A DNA stretch of 64,000 nt from an uncultured Bacteroidales bacterium (GCA_946616535.1 CAMOJA010000006.1:1-64000); one strand, 5' to 3'. Positions 25,946 through 36,177 are shown, numbered from the stretch's first letter. The notes: a model not told the origin generated them from the letters alone. Translations and numbers: made by a program.

Positions 25946-26671
25946 ATGGTACAAATTTTTACAGCTTTTCTCTTAGGATTGCTCACCATACTGGACCCTT
26001 GCACGCTGATGACCAGTATCACCGCCATCAGTTATATCGACAAGGAGATCAATAACCGCCGCAAAGTGCTGACGAACGGTTTGATGTTCGTTCTCGGCAA
26101 ATTAGCGACATACGTGTTACTGAGTATTCCGTTCCTTATGGGCGCGCAGACCGAAGGCATTCAAGCCATCTTGAGTCATTGGGGCGAACCGATTTTGGCA
26201 GGATTCATGCTTATCTGCGGTATCGTGTTGCTCTTCAGCGGTCACCATCACCACGAGCATGACCACGGCATCAGCAAATGGCTCAAAGAGACGGATAGCA
26301 AAGAGAGTTGGCTTTGGTCCTTCATCCTCGGTATCTTCTTCGCCATCGCTTTCTGCCCCCATCGTCTCGTCTATTTCCTGACGATGATCGATATCACGCT
26401 GACTCTGCCGACCACGTGGAGTTGGCTCATGCCGGTGGTATTCAGCCTTGGAACGGGTCTGCCGATCATGCTCATTGCATGGCTGGTTAGTTACAGTGCA
26501 GTCAGCATCGGAAACCTGACCAGCAAGATGAGTTCGTTCGAGAAATGGTTCCGCCACATCTGCGCCGTACTGTTTATCATCTTAGGATGCTATCTGGCGG
26601 TACATTGTATTATCGAGGCACACGAACACGAAGGATGCTGTCACCATGAGCACGCCGTACTTTCGTTTTAA
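25946..26671 (+). CDS. ArsG/DsbD-like integral membrane permease
   Basis: 241 aa from the ATG at 25946. Six hydrophobic helices of the CcdA/DsbD-TauE type, starting with LGLLTILDPCTLMTSITAIS. A His-rich loop HHHHEHDH lies between helices 3 and 4, and the tail HEHEGCCHHEHA suggests metal contact. It resembles the Bacteroidota transporters annotated as ArsG-family aromatic arsenical efflux permeases. No arsenic resistance genes accompany it, so the substrate is uncertain, and a reductant-transfer (CcdA-like) role is an alternative. It overlaps trmN6 by 26 nt. Confidence 0.75.
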   Translation: MVQIFTAFLLGLLTILDPCTLMTSITAISYIDKEINNRRKVLTNGLMFVLGKLATYVLLSIPFLMGAQTEGIQAILSHWGEPILAGFMLICGIVLLFSGHHHHEHDHGISKWLKETDSKESWLWSFILGIFFAIAFCPHRLVYFLTMIDITLTLPTTWSWLMPVVFSLGTGLPIMLIAWLVSYSAVSIGNLTSKMSSFEKWFRHICAVLFIILGCYLAVHCIIEAHEHEGCCHHEHAVLSF

Positions 26672-27383
26672 GCAATTCACCATCTACCACGACCGGTGTG
26701 CCATGAAAGTGGGCACCGACGGCGTGTTATTAGGGTGTTGGGCAGGAGCTTATCATGTACCATTGGGTCATTTACCATGTACCATTTTAGATGTCGGCAC
26801 GGGTTCCGGGCTGATAGCCCGGATGTTGATGCAACGTTTTCCTGAAGCGGAAGTAGAAGGTATAGACATCGACGAGGCAGCCGTAGAACAAGCCCGCGGA
26901 AATGGTGTGAACGCCTATTTGAGCAGCCTGCAGGAATGGCCAAATCATAAACCACAAATCACAAATCACAATTACGACCTCATCGTCTCCAACCCTCCGT
27001 ATTTTCAAAACAGTCTCAAGAACCCCGACAAAGGGCGGGAATTAGCGCGGCACACGGATAGTTTGAGTTACGAAGAGCTGCTGGCTCATAGCGAGCGGTT
27101 ATTGACCATGCATGGTCAATTAGCCATCATCTTACCTGCCGACGCAGAGCAAGAGATCTGCACTCTCACGGCCCGACACTCCTTATATCTCACGCACGTT
27201 ACGCGCGTATATAGTAAGGAGTCAAAACCACCCCGTCGGGTCTTATTTCAATTCGAGAAATCGGAATCACAAAATCACAGAATCACGGAATCACGCCCGT
27301 TCGAAGACACACTCGTTCTCGAAGACAACAAAGGAGGTCGCTCCACGGCGTACCAGGAATTAGCAAAGGACTTCTACCTCTAA
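26646..27383 (+). CDS. trmN6: tRNA1(Val) A37 N6-methyltransferase
   Basis: 245 aa. Class I SAM methyltransferase: the YfiC N-terminus FRFKQFTIYHDRCAMKVGTDGVLLG, SAM motif ILDVGTGSG (residues 47-55), and catalytic NPPY (116-119). It methylates N6 of A37 in tRNA1Val. Three stretches look like repeat insertions: YHVPLGHLP (repeat 26753-26785), WPNHKPQITNHN (26940-26975) and the four 8-bp units at 27264-27295. The stop codon lies in the loop of its own terminator. Confidence 0.9.
   Translation: MSTPYFRFKQFTIYHDRCAMKVGTDGVLLGCWAGAYHVPLGHLPCTILDVGTGSGLIARMLMQRFPEAEVEGIDIDEAAVEQARGNGVNAYLSSLQEWPNHKPQITNHNYDLIVSNPPYFQNSLKNPDKGRELARHTDSLSYEELLAHSERLLTMHGQLAIILPADAEQEICTLTARHSLYLTHVTRVYSKESKPPRRVLFQFEKSESQNHRITESRPFEDTLVLEDNKGGRSTAYQELAKDFYL
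26760..26774 (-). repeat. Copy of dispersed 15-bp word TAAATGACCMAATGG
   Basis: Reverse complement reads TAAATGACCCAATGG, flanked by two copies of CATGTACCATT. It lies inside trmN6 coding sequence; the same word is at 37921, 54415-54444 and 54564-54593. Confidence 0.7.
27264..27295. repeat. 8-bp tandem repeat x4 inside trmN6
   Basis: GAATCACA, AAATCACA, GAATCACG, GAATCACG. In-frame low-complexity region near the C-terminus (SQNHRITES). A related CAAATCA repeat is at 26942-26972 in the same gene. Confidence 0.8.
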
Positions 27384-27398
27384 GGCAGAAGTCCTTTT
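27366..27398 (+). terminator. trmN6 terminator overlapping its stop codon
   Basis: Perfect arms AAGGACTTCT (27366-27375) and AGAAGTCCTT (27387-27396) ending in TTTT. The loop contains the TAA stop codon (27381-27383). Confidence 0.85.
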
Positions 27399-27402
27399 GG
27401 TA

Positions 27403-27420
27403 TCAGCCATGCATGGCTGA
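27403..27420 (-). terminator. Palindrome after the rny stop codon
   Basis: TCAGCCATGCATGGCTGA, perfect palindrome adjoining the rny stop codon. It has no T-run, so terminator function is uncertain. The core GCCATGCATGGC also forms the era terminator. Confidence 0.5.
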
Positions 27421-28953
27421 TTACTTAGCTACATTGACAGCGCGTACCTCGCGGATGACGGTCACCTTAACCTGACCGGGGTACGTCATCTCGTCCTGGA
27501 TGCGTTTGGCCAGATCGAACGAGAGCAGCTCGGTATCCTTGTCGGATATCTTGTCGGCACCAACAATGACACGTAACTCGCGGCCGGCTTGCAGAGCGTA
27601 CGTCTTCACCACACCCGGGAACGACATAGCAAGGTTCTCGAGGTCGTTGAGACGCTTCACATAACTCTCCACAATCTCTCTACGGGCTCCCGGACGGGCA
27701 CCTGAGATAGCATCGCAAGCTTGTACGATCGGCGCAATCAGGGTCTTCATCTCGCACTCATCGTGGTGCGCACCGACCGCATTGCAGATATCCGGTTTCT
27801 CGCCGTACTTCTCGCACAGCTTCATACCGAGTTCTGCGTGCGGCAGCTCGACATCTTCGTCGGACACTTTACCTATATCGTGCAACAATCCGGCACGCTT
27901 GGCTGCCTTCACGTTGAGACCTAACTCACCTGCCATAGCGGCACAGAGGTTCGCCGTCTCGCGGCTGTGTTGCAGCAGGTTCTGACCATACGAAGAACGA
28001 TATTTCATCTTTCCTACCAGACGAATCAGCTCCGGATGGAGGCCATGGATACCCAAGTCGATGGTCGTACGTTTACCGGTCTCAATGATCTCCTCCTCCA
28101 CCTGTTTGGTCACTTTCGCAACCACTTCCTCGATGCGCGCAGGGTGAATACGACCGTCTTGTACCAGCTGGTGCAACGACAGACGCGCTATCTCGCGGCG
28201 CACGGGGTCAAAAGCGGAGAGAGTGATTGCTCCCGGAGTGTCATCTACGACGATCTCCACACCCGTAGCAGCCTCCAGCGCACGGATATTTCGTCCCTCA
28301 CGACCGATGATACGTGCCTTGACGTCGTCATTCTCTATATGGAAAACCGAAACGGTGCTTTCTGCCGCCGTCTCCGAAGCCACACGTTGAATGGTCTGGA
28401 TGATGATTTTCTTTGCCTCTTTGTTTGCCTCCAAACGGGCATTGTCCATAATCTCGTTGATGTACGACATAGCAGCAGTCTTTGCCTCGTCCTTGAGGGC
28501 CTCAACCAACTGCTTCTTCGCCTCCTCAGCGCTCATTCCGGAAAGTTGCTCCAGCTGCTTCTCTGCCTCGTGGTGCATCTTCTCGATCTCCTGCTGACGG
28601 TAGTCCAAAGCCTGCTGGCGTTGCTCTGCCGCTTGCACTTTTTGATTTGCTTCGTTGAGACTTCTCTGGATCTCTCCCTGACGCTGGTTCAACTGCTGCT
28701 CACGTTGCTGCAAACGCTGTTCTTGTTGTTGTATGCGTTTGTCCTGCTCACGCACGGCATTGTCATGCTCCAGCTTGAGGGCGATAAATTTCTCCTTAGC
28801 CTCAACAATCTTGTTTTTCTTCACTACCTCCGCTTCCTCGGCTGCCTTCTTAACGATTCCGGCGCCAACAATGCGAGCAATGAAGTAGTAGCCGCCGGCT
28901 CCCACCAGGAGTCCAGCAACTACACAAATGACAATTAGGATTGCTGTGTTCAT
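27421..28953 (-). CDS. rny: Ribonuclease Y
   Basis: 510 aa, the family-typical length. N-terminal membrane anchor (residues 1-25), a long Gln/Glu-rich coiled coil (~30-180), a KH domain ([20 protein letters not shown]) and an HD domain (AGLLHDIGK) with the metal-binding His-Asp. It is the membrane-tethered endoribonuclease that starts mRNA decay. It is encoded 3 nt after zapA, a common Bacteroidota arrangement. Confidence 0.97.
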   Translation of the reverse strand: MNTAILIVICVVAGLLVGAGGYYFIARIVGAGIVKKAAEEAEVVKKNKIVEAKEKFIALKLEHDNAVREQDKRIQQQEQRLQQREQQLNQRQGEIQRSLNEANQKVQAAEQRQQALDYRQQEIEKMHHEAEKQLEQLSGMSAEEAKKQLVEALKDEAKTAAMSYINEIMDNARLEANKEAKKIIIQTIQRVASETAAESTVSVFHIENDDVKARIIGREGRNIRALEAATGVEIVVDDTPGAITLSAFDPVRREIARLSLHQLVQDGRIHPARIEEVVAKVTKQVEEEIIETGKRTTIDLGIHGLHPELIRLVGKMKYRSSYGQNLLQHSRETANLCAAMAGELGLNVKAAKRAGLLHDIGKVSDEDVELPHAELGMKLCEKYGEKPDICNAVGAHHDECEMKTLIAPIVQACDAISGARPGARREIVESYVKRLNDLENLAMSFPGVVKTYALQAGRELRVIVGADKISDKDTELLSFDLAKRIQDEMTYPGQVKVTVIREVRAVNVAK

Positions 28954-28956
28954 TGT

Positions 28957-29259
28957 TTATTGTTTATCGTTGTTATTAATAGTGGTTAGGATCTTCTTAT
29001 TGAGTTCCTGCAACTCTTTCTCTACCGGCTCCAGGCTCTTCTCCCGTGCATCGGATTGCAGCGAGACCGCCATTTCCAAAGCCGTATACATCCATAACTG
29101 CTCTGCCGATGCGTTAGGACGCAGTTTCAGGTAATACTGATAGCGGTTATTCAACAAATCTGCCGCATACCGGTAGTTCGGCTCCTGCTCACGCGGGACA
29201 TCCAAGCCCACCGAGTGTGCATCCAACTGCAGGTTTATATGTTGCTTGTCCGATATCAA
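28957..29259 (-). CDS. zapA: Cell division protein ZapA
   Basis: 100 aa, ZapA-like: an N-terminal beta hairpin (HINLQLDAHSVGLDVPREQE) and a C-terminal coiled coil (EKELQELNKKILTTI). It promotes FtsZ bundling at the division site. The only plausible start is TTG at 29257-29259; no ATG or GTG precedes it in frame. That codon lies in a small tandem repeat (AATCTCAAAT[T/A]TCC, 29256-29290), so the original start may have been altered by repeat expansion. It sits between a coiled-coil ZapB-like gene and rny. Confidence 0.8.
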   Translation of the reverse strand: MISDKQHINLQLDAHSVGLDVPREQEPNYRYAADLLNNRYQYYLKLRPNASAEQLWMYTALEMAVSLQSDAREKSLEPVEKELQELNKKILTTINNNDKQ

Positions 29260-29290
29260 AATCTCAAATTTCCAATCTCAAATATCCAAT
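29256..29290. repeat. Short tandem repeat at the zapA start
   Basis: AATCTCAAATTTCC then AATCTCAAATATCC, occupying the gap to the upstream gene and supplying the TTG start codon of zapA on the minus strand. Confidence 0.7.
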
Positions 29291-29568
29291 CAGCGCTTTA
29301 GCGCTTCCATCGCTCTGTCTATCTGCGCAATAAGTGCACTAAGACGCTTATACGCTTCTTCACTTCCTTCTGCCGAACTCATGGCATTTGCCGTAGCTAT
29401 CCGGCGATTTTGTTGCTGCAGAGCCGCCAACTCGCTATGCGTCCGGATCAGCTCTTCACGCTGCTTCTCTATATCCTCACGAAGTCGCACATTCTCTTCC
29501 CGGAGCGCCACATAACGCTCCAAGAGAAGTTGTACGTTTTGCGAGAGGTCGGAAAGAGCTTTCATCAA
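29290..29568 (-). CDS. Small coiled-coil protein (ZapB-like)
   Basis: 92 aa, almost entirely heptad-repeat coiled coil (LLLERYVALREENVRLREDI and on), with no membrane segment. Position just upstream of zapA and size suggest a division-associated partner; in Bacteroidota a short coiled-coil gene often precedes zapA. I infer a structural role; there is no catalytic motif. It ends where the zapA leader repeat begins. Confidence 0.7.
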   Translation of the reverse strand: MMKALSDLSQNVQLLLERYVALREENVRLREDIEKQREELIRTHSELAALQQQNRRIATANAMSSAEGSEEAYKRLSALIAQIDRAMEALKR

Positions 29569-29600
29569 TCCATCATTTAGCGAAGCGGCTCAATCCATCA

Positions 29601-30812
29601 TTAAAAGGAGTATCCGACACCCAGACCGATCACGCCCTTGAACTGGCAACGCTCAGAAAGCACATTCTCTTTGTTTGCAATCAGCGTTCCCGGGTAGTAT
29701 TTCAAACTAGTCTGAAGCGTTACCTGCAGACATTTGAGGAACTGATAGCTCAGCGCGCAATCCCAATCTACGTCAAACATACCGAACGAACGGTTCATAT
29801 TCGAGTATTTGAAATAGTGGTCTGCCTCATTGTAGAGTGGATCCATCTCACGGTTGGCTGCACGTGTTGCGGCGTCCTGATAGGAAGCCAACTCTTTACC
29901 ACGACCTGCGTACGGGGTGAAGAGCGCCAACGAGGTGCTCAGTTTCATATCTTTGTAAGTATAAGCGATAGCACCCTTGAAACTCAAACCGAACTCAGCA
30001 CGTGCGTTGCGGTCGTACAGTTTTTGGGTACCCTCTGCGTCGTAATAAGAAACACCGTTACGATCCTTCAGTCTCGAAGCAAAATCATTATGCTCTCCCT
30101 GAATTGCGGTGTAGATATCCTGTGTCCAATCCGCCTCGTCATTTCCATCTGCCACCCAAGCCTCTTTGGTATATTTCTCATTCCAAGACTTGCCGGTATA
30201 AGCCGTTGTGATACGACCTGCTATCGGAGAGAGATAAATAGAGAAGTCCGCGCCGTTGTAACTCTTCTTCCAATCGATACCGACAGAAATATCGGTATAA
30301 GAAGGAGCCAACCATTTGGAGATTGCAGGGTTATAACCCGTTACGTATTCGCGACCGAGCGCATATTGGCTCTGGAAACCTCCGAGTACGGTCAAATACC
30401 AATTCTCTTTGAACTCCCATCCGAACTTGGTCGCCAATTTGATATTATCACTGGATTTCTGGAAAGCATCCTCCTCCTGATCAATCCAAGTCATACCGAA
30501 ATCCGTATCGAAATTCGTCTCCCAAGCGATTGCATTCTTGTGATACAGGAGGTGCAACTTGGCATATACGATACCGTTCACGTTGTTCTTACCACCGGCA
30601 GCCCAGTTTACCAAACCGGTTGCAGCGGCATTCAAGCCCACTGTACCATCAAACTTCCAGGCTTTCTCGCCGTCCTCTAACTTCTGAAGATCCGCTCCTG
30701 CCTTTGCAGCAGCATCAGCATTCGTAGTTACTTTTTCTTTGTCCACTGTCTGGGCATTCATCGTCAGCGCAGCCATGAGGCAAAGCGCTACAGATAAAAT
30801 AGATTTTTTCAT
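29601..30812 (-). CDS. DUF3078 outer-membrane protein
   Basis: 403 aa. Signal peptide (to ~residue 20, ending MNAQ), a short charged region, then a DUF3078-type sequence with WKFDGTVGLNAAATGLVNWA and repeated aromatic beta strands, ending in GVGYSF with a terminal aromatic residue typical of barrel proteins. It is likely an outer-membrane barrel. It is 32 nt upstream of the coiled-coil/zapA/rny group and has its own promoter (30885-30915). Function is unknown. Confidence 0.75.
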   Translation of the reverse strand: MKKSILSVALCLMAALTMNAQTVDKEKVTTNADAAAKAGADLQKLEDGEKAWKFDGTVGLNAAATGLVNWAAGGKNNVNGIVYAKLHLLYHKNAIAWETNFDTDFGMTWIDQEEDAFQKSSDNIKLATKFGWEFKENWYLTVLGGFQSQYALGREYVTGYNPAISKWLAPSYTDISVGIDWKKSYNGADFSIYLSPIAGRITTAYTGKSWNEKYTKEAWVADGNDEADWTQDIYTAIQGEHNDFASRLKDRNGVSYYDAEGTQKLYDRNARAEFGLSFKGAIAYTYKDMKLSTSLALFTPYAGRGKELASYQDAATRAANREMDPLYNEADHYFKYSNMNRSFGMFDVDWDCALSYQFLKCLQVTLQTSLKYYPGTLIANKENVLSERCQFKGVIGLGVGYSF

Positions 30813-30884
30813 TTATTCAAAAATTGTTTGTTAGACGTTTATTAAAATATATTGAGTTTTTGTTGCTTCTACCAAAACCGACTG

Positions 30885-30915
30885 CAAAATTACAAAAAAA
30901 AATCCACATATACAA
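30885..30915 (-). promoter_or_regulatory. DUF3078 gene promoter
   Basis: Minus strand TAATTTTG (30885-30892), TTG (30913-30915), 20-nt spacing. Confidence 0.75.
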
Positions 30916-31004
30916 ATAAATAATGTACGCGCGCGACTTTTTCTGTCAAAAACGTCAATTTTTACACATTTTTTCTAAATATATGCACACGTATATGCGA
31001 AAAA

Positions 31005-31026
31005 AGCAGTAATTTTGCAGCGTGAA
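31005..31026 (+). promoter_or_regulatory. Probable promoter box of the Ig-like protein gene
   Basis: GCAGTAATTTTGCAGCGTGA, with -7 box TAATTTTG at 31010-31017. The 20-mer matches the cassette at 63186-63205, but the -33 TTG and the second hairpin arm seen there are absent. Confidence 0.55.
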
Positions 31027-31044
31027 TTATTATGCAGGTATTGG

Positions 31045-31077
31045 GTAAGTATTATCTAAGTACTGAGTAAGTACAAA
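31045..31077. repeat. 11-bp tandem repeat x3
   Basis: GTAAGTATTAT, CTAAGTACTGA, GTAAGTACAAA in the leader of the Ig-like protein gene. Confidence 0.7.
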
Positions 31078-31189
31078 ACAAGACCTTTAACGTATCCTGC
31101 ACCACCCTATATATATTATTAATAATATATATCCAGTGATTTTAACAAACAACCACAAAAATGTTGAATATTTAAACAAAAAAATCAAT

Positions 31190-34100
31190 ATGAAAAACTT
31201 AGTTAAGAAATCGTTATTCATTGTAGCGTTATTTACAACTTACTATTGTGCTAGTGCAGAAACCATGTACGTACTTAGCGGAAAGTGTAATGTGCCCTTA
31301 CAAGCCGGTATGAATAGTGCCAAGTACCAATTATTCACATACGACGGCACAAATTCCAATGTAACAACGGACATTTCTTGTAATCTAACAAGCAATACTG
31401 CCGGGTTATACTATAATTCTACATCATTGTCGATTTCAGACATAAAAACCACAAGCAATTATAGCACAAGTAGTAGTAGTAACCGTACTATGCAAGCCTT
31501 TAAACTCGCAGGAAGCAGCAAGCTAACCATAACTTTGGGTTCTAAAGCAATGTCCAAAGCAATTGTAGTAGGCCGTGCCAATAGTACAGATGCATTAACC
31601 ATTGATGTTTTTGGCCAGTCGAAAAGCACGAATAACAAAGACGTCTTCGTAATGGAAATAGAGCAATCGTTCAGTGGCTCTATGACTATTGATAATACCT
31701 CAACAAAGGAATTTAATTTCTTCATTTATTTAATCGAAGGTCAAGCGGTTACTCCTACCGTTAATAGCGTTACCGTTTCTCCGGCATCGGCTACTTTGGA
31801 CCCGAATGGCACGCAGCAATTAACTGCAAATGTAGATGCCACTCCTGCCTCAGCAGACAAGAGCGTTACATGGTCAAGTAGCAATCCAAGCGTAGCTACC
31901 GTGAGCGAAAGCGGTTTGGTAACTGCTGTAGCACAAGGTACAGCCACCATTACGGCTACCTCGAATTTGGATAACACCAAATCGGGAACTTGCTCTGTGA
32001 CAGTAAATGCTCCTGCTGCTCCGATTCCCGTAACTGCTATCGCACTCAACAAATCAACAACAACCATAGCTATCGGGGATTCGGAAACATTAACAATCAA
32101 TTACACCCCTGCAGATGCCAACACAGGCAAAGCTGTTAATTGGACCAGTAGCAACACAAGCGTTGCAACTGTAGATAACTCCGGAAAAGTAATAGGAGTA
32201 ACGGTTGGTACGGCTACTATCACTGCTACATCAACAACAGATGCTTCTATCACAGCCTCTTGTGCAGTCACAATACAAGCAGTAGCAGTAACCGGTGTGA
32301 GCATCAATCCGACATCTGCTAATCTCCAAATCGGAGGCAGTACAGATCTCACGTATACCATCTTGCCTGCAAATGCAACGGATAAAAGCGTCTCATGGTC
32401 AAGTAGCAATACTGCAGTAGCGACCGTAAACGACGGCCACGTAACCGCGCTAACAGCCGGAACGACAACGATCACCGTCACCACAACAGATGGAGGCAAA
32501 ACGGCTACATGTACGGTAACCGTTACGGCCGGCCCTCCCGTTCCACATACTGACCTCACTCTACACGAGCCGGAGGTGTATGAAGCCAAAGAAATTTCCG
32601 GCGGTTACAACACCCCGTTGACTGTTTCCGGAGGAAGCGAATACGAGGTATTCTATTTCTGCAAAATCAGTAATGCGATTGCTGTGGGAACATCACCTAT
32701 TAGCGGCAATATTGCGACATCAACCGATAAGAAGTCTTTTGCGGTTAAAGGAGATTGGATGAGAGGCCAATTTAACGATGAAGCAGAAGGTGGTACAAGT
32801 GAACCAAAAGAGGATGCGATGGGAAAAGATGAGTTCAAAGCGTGCTACGGAGATGTAAAAATGGGTCAACCAGCAGAGGTCAGTCTATATATTAAAGGTT
32901 ACAACGAGTTTGCCATTTATGCGTGTGATAACAACACTACTCCTAACGATGGTAAGAAACGTTGGATAGATGTTTATATCGACGACATGCAAAATCCGGT
33001 TACCACAGGGATAGCCGTAAAACCCGCTACTGTTAGACGCTACTCTATCAGCACTGGTGAGCACGTCATTAAACTTACTTCCGAATATAGCGGGAGCAAA
33101 CTATATGCAATTTCATTGCGTTTGCCTAAAGAGCCGCGTGTGAAACATCTCAAAGGCAACGACTCGACTCAATCCATTCTGCAAACTGCAGCTATTCAGC
33201 CGGTTATTTATACTACGAAATACAACAACATCTCGGGTGCAGAGACAGTACTAGAGTGGATCGGCGCACCGGCAACGGGCATCACCTTAACAGAGAAAGA
33301 AGGTGACTTGAGCGACACACTGACTTTGAGCGGTAATGCGAATTGCGCAACCGGTGAGTATAACTACGCTGTAGTGTCACGATACAATGGGGTAGAAACG
33401 AACCGCGTGCTTGGTAAATTCTTTGTCAAAACAGATATCAAGAGTGTTACATCTACCAATGCTACTGTTTATCAGAACGAGGAGATGGATCAAATCGAGT
33501 TCAAATACTACGCACTCTCTGCTGATAGTGTTATTTTGACTTGGACTGGCACCAAACCTGCGGGTATAACAGGAAACGGAAATAACGGCACGTACCTCAT
33601 CGGCGGTACACCGACACAGACAGGCGAGTACACTTATTCAATCACCGTACAAGGCGCAGACACCACTATTACCGGCAAAATAATCGTCCGCGAGTTAGAT
33701 TACGGCACTAATCCTGTTCTATACCTCTACAAGAATGAGAACGCGTACGAGTCTGACGGTGTGCGCAATTATCTAAAGGACAATGGATGGAACCCCATTG
33801 AGCGAAAGGCGAAAAAGGATGGCCTGCGCCCCGACGATCAGTATGCCGTTTATAAACTGGTAGTCATCTCAGAAGACGTTGATGCAAACAACCCGGAAGT
33901 ACAGCAGATTATCAAAGAGAATGGCGCTAAACAGCCGGTATTAAACCTGAAAGGCTTTACATACGCAAAGGGCGAAGGACTGCTTGGTTGGGGAGATCCC
34001 AGCAATGGCGCTATTGACTCTACTAAAAACTCCAAAGAAAAAGGTACCAAGATTAAAATCCAGCATGCTGATCACCCGATTTTCAAGAACATTAGCAATA

Positions 34101-34882
34101 TAAAAGAAGGTGATGAGATTTCTATCCTGAGCAACTACGCGCTACAGGGTGTTATGCCGATTGCTATCGACATGCAATACATCACTGACCAGACGCTTTG
34201 TATGGGTACAGCGCCTATTCGTAAGAATACGCTGAATGGTTATTATGACGAAGGAGAATGGGTGGCTGCCATCCATGAGATACTTCCCTCGGCACGAGGC
34301 GGAAAGAAATATATCTGCTTGCCTCTTGCACGCAACGTCACCCTTACTACTACCGGCGAGCGTCTGATTAAGGGCATTGTAGATTACCTGGTTAGTCCAA
34401 CGCCGACCACGATCACTGCCCCGGATCTGCTCATTACCGGATTCTCAGTGAAGGATAGTAAGAACAACGAGTATGCGGCAACGATAGACCAGACCGAACA
34501 CACAATCAAGCTGCGTCTGACGCCGGAAGAGTACCAGGCGCTGGATAGCTTAAAAGAAGCTAAGCCAATAATCACTCATCCGGACTACACAAGTGTAGAT
34601 CCTGCTTCAGGCGAGGAGGTGAAATTGACGTACGCTTATCTCAGACCGCAGAAGTACATCATTACGGACTTCATCAACAAGAACGTTTATGACTTTATTC
34701 TCGAGCTCTATAACCCGCAAGGCATAGAGGAAGTATATGAGGCCGGACAATGGGTAAATATCTTCGATATCTACGGCCGCAAAGTGGCTACTACCAACGA
34801 AGATATCTATACCATGGAGCTGCCGCACGGAATGTATATCATCGTGACCGAGAGCGGTGAGACGATGAAAATAATGAAGTAA
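31190..34882 (+). CDS. Large secreted Ig-like (BIG2) surface protein with C-terminal sorting-type tail
   Basis: 1230 aa from the ATG at 31190 ([19 protein letters not shown] signal peptide). A Ser/Thr/Asn-rich region comes first, then three BIG2-type Ig-like repeats (about residues 190-455), each with a VTWSSSN..VATV-type core and a GTATITATS end. A carbohydrate-binding-like region, further beta domains and a Rossmann-like domain (from [19 protein letters not shown]) follow. The last 80 residues match a T9SS type-A-like tail ([23 protein letters not shown]). It is likely exported to the cell surface; the ligand is unknown. It is followed 2 nt later by queF. Confidence 0.8.
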   Translation: MKNLVKKSLFIVALFTTYYCASAETMYVLSGKCNVPLQAGMNSAKYQLFTYDGTNSNVTTDISCNLTSNTAGLYYNSTSLSISDIKTTSNYSTSSSSNRTMQAFKLAGSSKLTITLGSKAMSKAIVVGRANSTDALTIDVFGQSKSTNNKDVFVMEIEQSFSGSMTIDNTSTKEFNFFIYLIEGQAVTPTVNSVTVSPASATLDPNGTQQLTANVDATPASADKSVTWSSSNPSVATVSESGLVTAVAQGTATITATSNLDNTKSGTCSVTVNAPAAPIPVTAIALNKSTTTIAIGDSETLTINYTPADANTGKAVNWTSSNTSVATVDNSGKVIGVTVGTATITATSTTDASITASCAVTIQAVAVTGVSINPTSANLQIGGSTDLTYTILPANATDKSVSWSSSNTAVATVNDGHVTALTAGTTTITVTTTDGGKTATCTVTVTAGPPVPHTDLTLHEPEVYEAKEISGGYNTPLTVSGGSEYEVFYFCKISNAIAVGTSPISGNIATSTDKKSFAVKGDWMRGQFNDEAEGGTSEPKEDAMGKDEFKACYGDVKMGQPAEVSLYIKGYNEFAIYACDNNTTPNDGKKRWIDVYIDDMQNPVTTGIAVKPATVRRYSISTGEHVIKLTSEYSGSKLYAISLRLPKEPRVKHLKGNDSTQSILQTAAIQPVIYTTKYNNISGAETVLEWIGAPATGITLTEKEGDLSDTLTLSGNANCATGEYNYAVVSRYNGVETNRVLGKFFVKTDIKSVTSTNATVYQNEEMDQIEFKYYALSADSVILTWTGTKPAGITGNGNNGTYLIGGTPTQTGEYTYSITVQGADTTITGKIIVRELDYGTNPVLYLYKNENAYESDGVRNYLKDNGWNPIERKAKKDGLRPDDQYAVYKLVVISEDVDANNPEVQQIIKENGAKQPVLNLKGFTYAKGEGLLGWGDPSNGAIDSTKNSKEKGTKIKIQHADHPIFKNISNIKEGDEISILSNYALQGVMPIAIDMQYITDQTLCMGTAPIRKNTLNGYYDEGEWVAAIHEILPSARGGKKYICLPLARNVTLTTTGERLIKGIVDYLVSPTPTTITAPDLLITGFSVKDSKNNEYAATIDQTEHTIKLRLTPEEYQALDSLKEAKPIITHPDYTSVDPASGEEVKLTYAYLRPQKYIITDFINKNVYDFILELYNPQGIEEVYEAGQWVNIFDIYGRKVATTNEDIYTMELPHGMYIIVTESGETMKIMK

Positions 34883-34884
34883 GT

Positions 34885-35367
34885 ATGCGCACAGAGAACG
34901 AATTAGAGGGGGTAACGCTACTCGGTAACCAACACGTCCAATATAGCGATAACTATAACCCCGACGTGTTAGAGACTTTCCCAAACAAACACCCCGAGAA
35001 CGAATATCTGGTAACATTCGATTGTCCGGAGTTTACGACCTTGTGTCCTAAAACCGGACAACCGGATTTCGGACATATCTTCATCAGTTATATCCCGCGT
35101 GAGCGGATGGTCGAGAGCAAGAGTCTCAAACTCTACCTCTTCTCCTTCCGTAACCACGGAGATTTTCATGAGGATTGCGTCAACATCATTATGAAAGATC
35201 TCGTCAAATTGATGGATCCGAAATACCTGGAGGTCATCGGCTATTTCATGCCCCGCGGCGGAATAAGCATCTTCCCCTTTGCTAACTACGCCGACGAAGA
35301 TCACCAGGAACTCAAAGCACAACGACTCCGCGAACAGTTCACTAATAATACTAGAGCGACTAGATAG
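34885..35367 (+). CDS. queF: NADPH-dependent 7-cyano-7-deazaguanine reductase
   Basis: 160 aa, short (YkvM-like) QueF. It has the signature [19 protein letters not shown] with catalytic Cys54 and Asp61, and the NADPH-side ESKSLKLYL. It reduces preQ0 to preQ1 for queuosine. The last codons and the stop are formed by the 9-bp CTAG tandem repeat that fills the gap to queC, so the C-terminal NNTRATR is repeat-derived. Confidence 0.95.
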   Translation: MRTENELEGVTLLGNQHVQYSDNYNPDVLETFPNKHPENEYLVTFDCPEFTTLCPKTGQPDFGHIFISYIPRERMVESKSLKLYLFSFRNHGDFHEDCVNIIMKDLVKLMDPKYLEVIGYFMPRGGISIFPFANYADEDHQELKAQRLREQFTNNTRATR

Positions 35368-35386
35368 ACTAGAACAACTAGAAAAA
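35342..35386. repeat. 9-bp tandem repeat x5 at queF/queC junction
   Basis: CTAATAATA, CTAGAGCGA, CTAGATAGA, CTAGAACAA, CTAGAAAAA. It encodes the QueF C-terminus and stop (TAG 35365-35367) and ends 3 nt before the queC ATG. Confidence 0.9.
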
Positions 35387-35389
35387 CGT

Positions 35390-36043
35390 ATGAAAGATAC
35401 ACTTATCGTTTTGTCCGGTGGATTAGACTCCACCACGATGCTTTATGAATATCAATACCGCATCGGGATGGCGGTCTCCTTCCATTACGGCAGCAATCAT
35501 AATGACCGTGAGTTAGAGTTTGCCAAGCTGCATTGTGAACGCTTGGGCATCCCTCATCTGGTAATCCGTTTGCCGTTCATCAGACAGTTCTTCAAGAGCT
35601 CGTTACTCGAAGGAGCGGACGCTATTCCGGAAGGAAACTACGACGAGGAGAATATGAAATCCACCGTCGTTCCTTTCCGCAACGGAATCATGCTCTCCAT
35701 CGCTGCCGGCATTGCGGAGAACAACAAGATGCAGTACGTCATGCTCGCTAACCACGCCGGCGACCACGCTATTTATCCGGATTGTCGGCCGGAATTTGTA
35801 GAGGCGATGAATAATGCGATTCATTTTGGTACTTGGAACGGCGTTCAACTGCTGACGCCCTATACCAAACTGACTAAAGCAGAGATAGCCAGCAAAGGCA
35901 AAGAACTGAATATCGATTATTCGGAGACCTGGAGTTGCTACAAAGGCGGCGAACATCATTGTGGCGTGTGCGGTACTTGTCGCGAGCGCAAGGAAGCACT
36001 TGCGCAAGCAGGGATTGAAGATAAAACAATATACGAAAATTAA
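35390..36043 (+). CDS. queC: 7-cyano-7-deazaguanine synthase
   Basis: 217 aa from the ATG at 35390 (MKDTLIVLSGGLDSTTMLYE). It has the PP-loop SGGLDST and the zinc-binding cysteines of the C-terminal SCYKGG..HCGVCGTC. It makes preQ0 from 7-carboxy-7-deazaguanine, ammonia and ATP. It is second in the queF-queC-queD-queE cluster. Confidence 0.96.
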   Translation: MKDTLIVLSGGLDSTTMLYEYQYRIGMAVSFHYGSNHNDRELEFAKLHCERLGIPHLVIRLPFIRQFFKSSLLEGADAIPEGNYDEENMKSTVVPFRNGIMLSIAAGIAENNKMQYVMLANHAGDHAIYPDCRPEFVEAMNNAIHFGTWNGVQLLTPYTKLTKAEIASKGKELNIDYSETWSCYKGGEHHCGVCGTCRERKEALAQAGIEDKTIYEN

Positions 36044-36177
36044 TTAAAAACCTCTTCGGCAAAGAGGGGTCCCCGACGGGCGCTAACGGAGTGCACCCGG
36101 TGGGGAGAGCGGAGGCATCGGTTGCCCGTTTATTTAGCGGAGCGGTATAAACCGATGCACACCGATTGCCGAACGCG
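36044..36177 (+). other. Structured queC-queD intergenic region
   Basis: Inverted repeat GCATCGGTT (36115-36123) / AACCGATGC (36150-36158), a CCTCTT..AAGAGG hairpin at 36052-36067, and GC-rich pairing in between. A structured leader for queD/queE is possible. I could not match it to a known preQ1 riboswitch class. Confidence 0.4.

Larger units (their letters stand above)
30813..31189. other. Intergenic region between divergent genes
   Basis: 377 bp, no gene seen. Contains the minus promoter at 30885, an AT-rich middle, a TAATTTTG box with GCAGCGTGA (31010-31026), and three 11-bp units (31045-31077). Confidence 0.6.

Noticed and set aside
31190..34882. Glycoside hydrolase or pectate lyase
   Set aside because: No catalytic motif was recognised; only Ig-like repeats, beta domains and a sorting-type tail are supportable.
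36044..36177. Known preQ1 riboswitch
   Set aside because: I could not align it to the preQ1-I, II or III consensus; kept only as a structured region.
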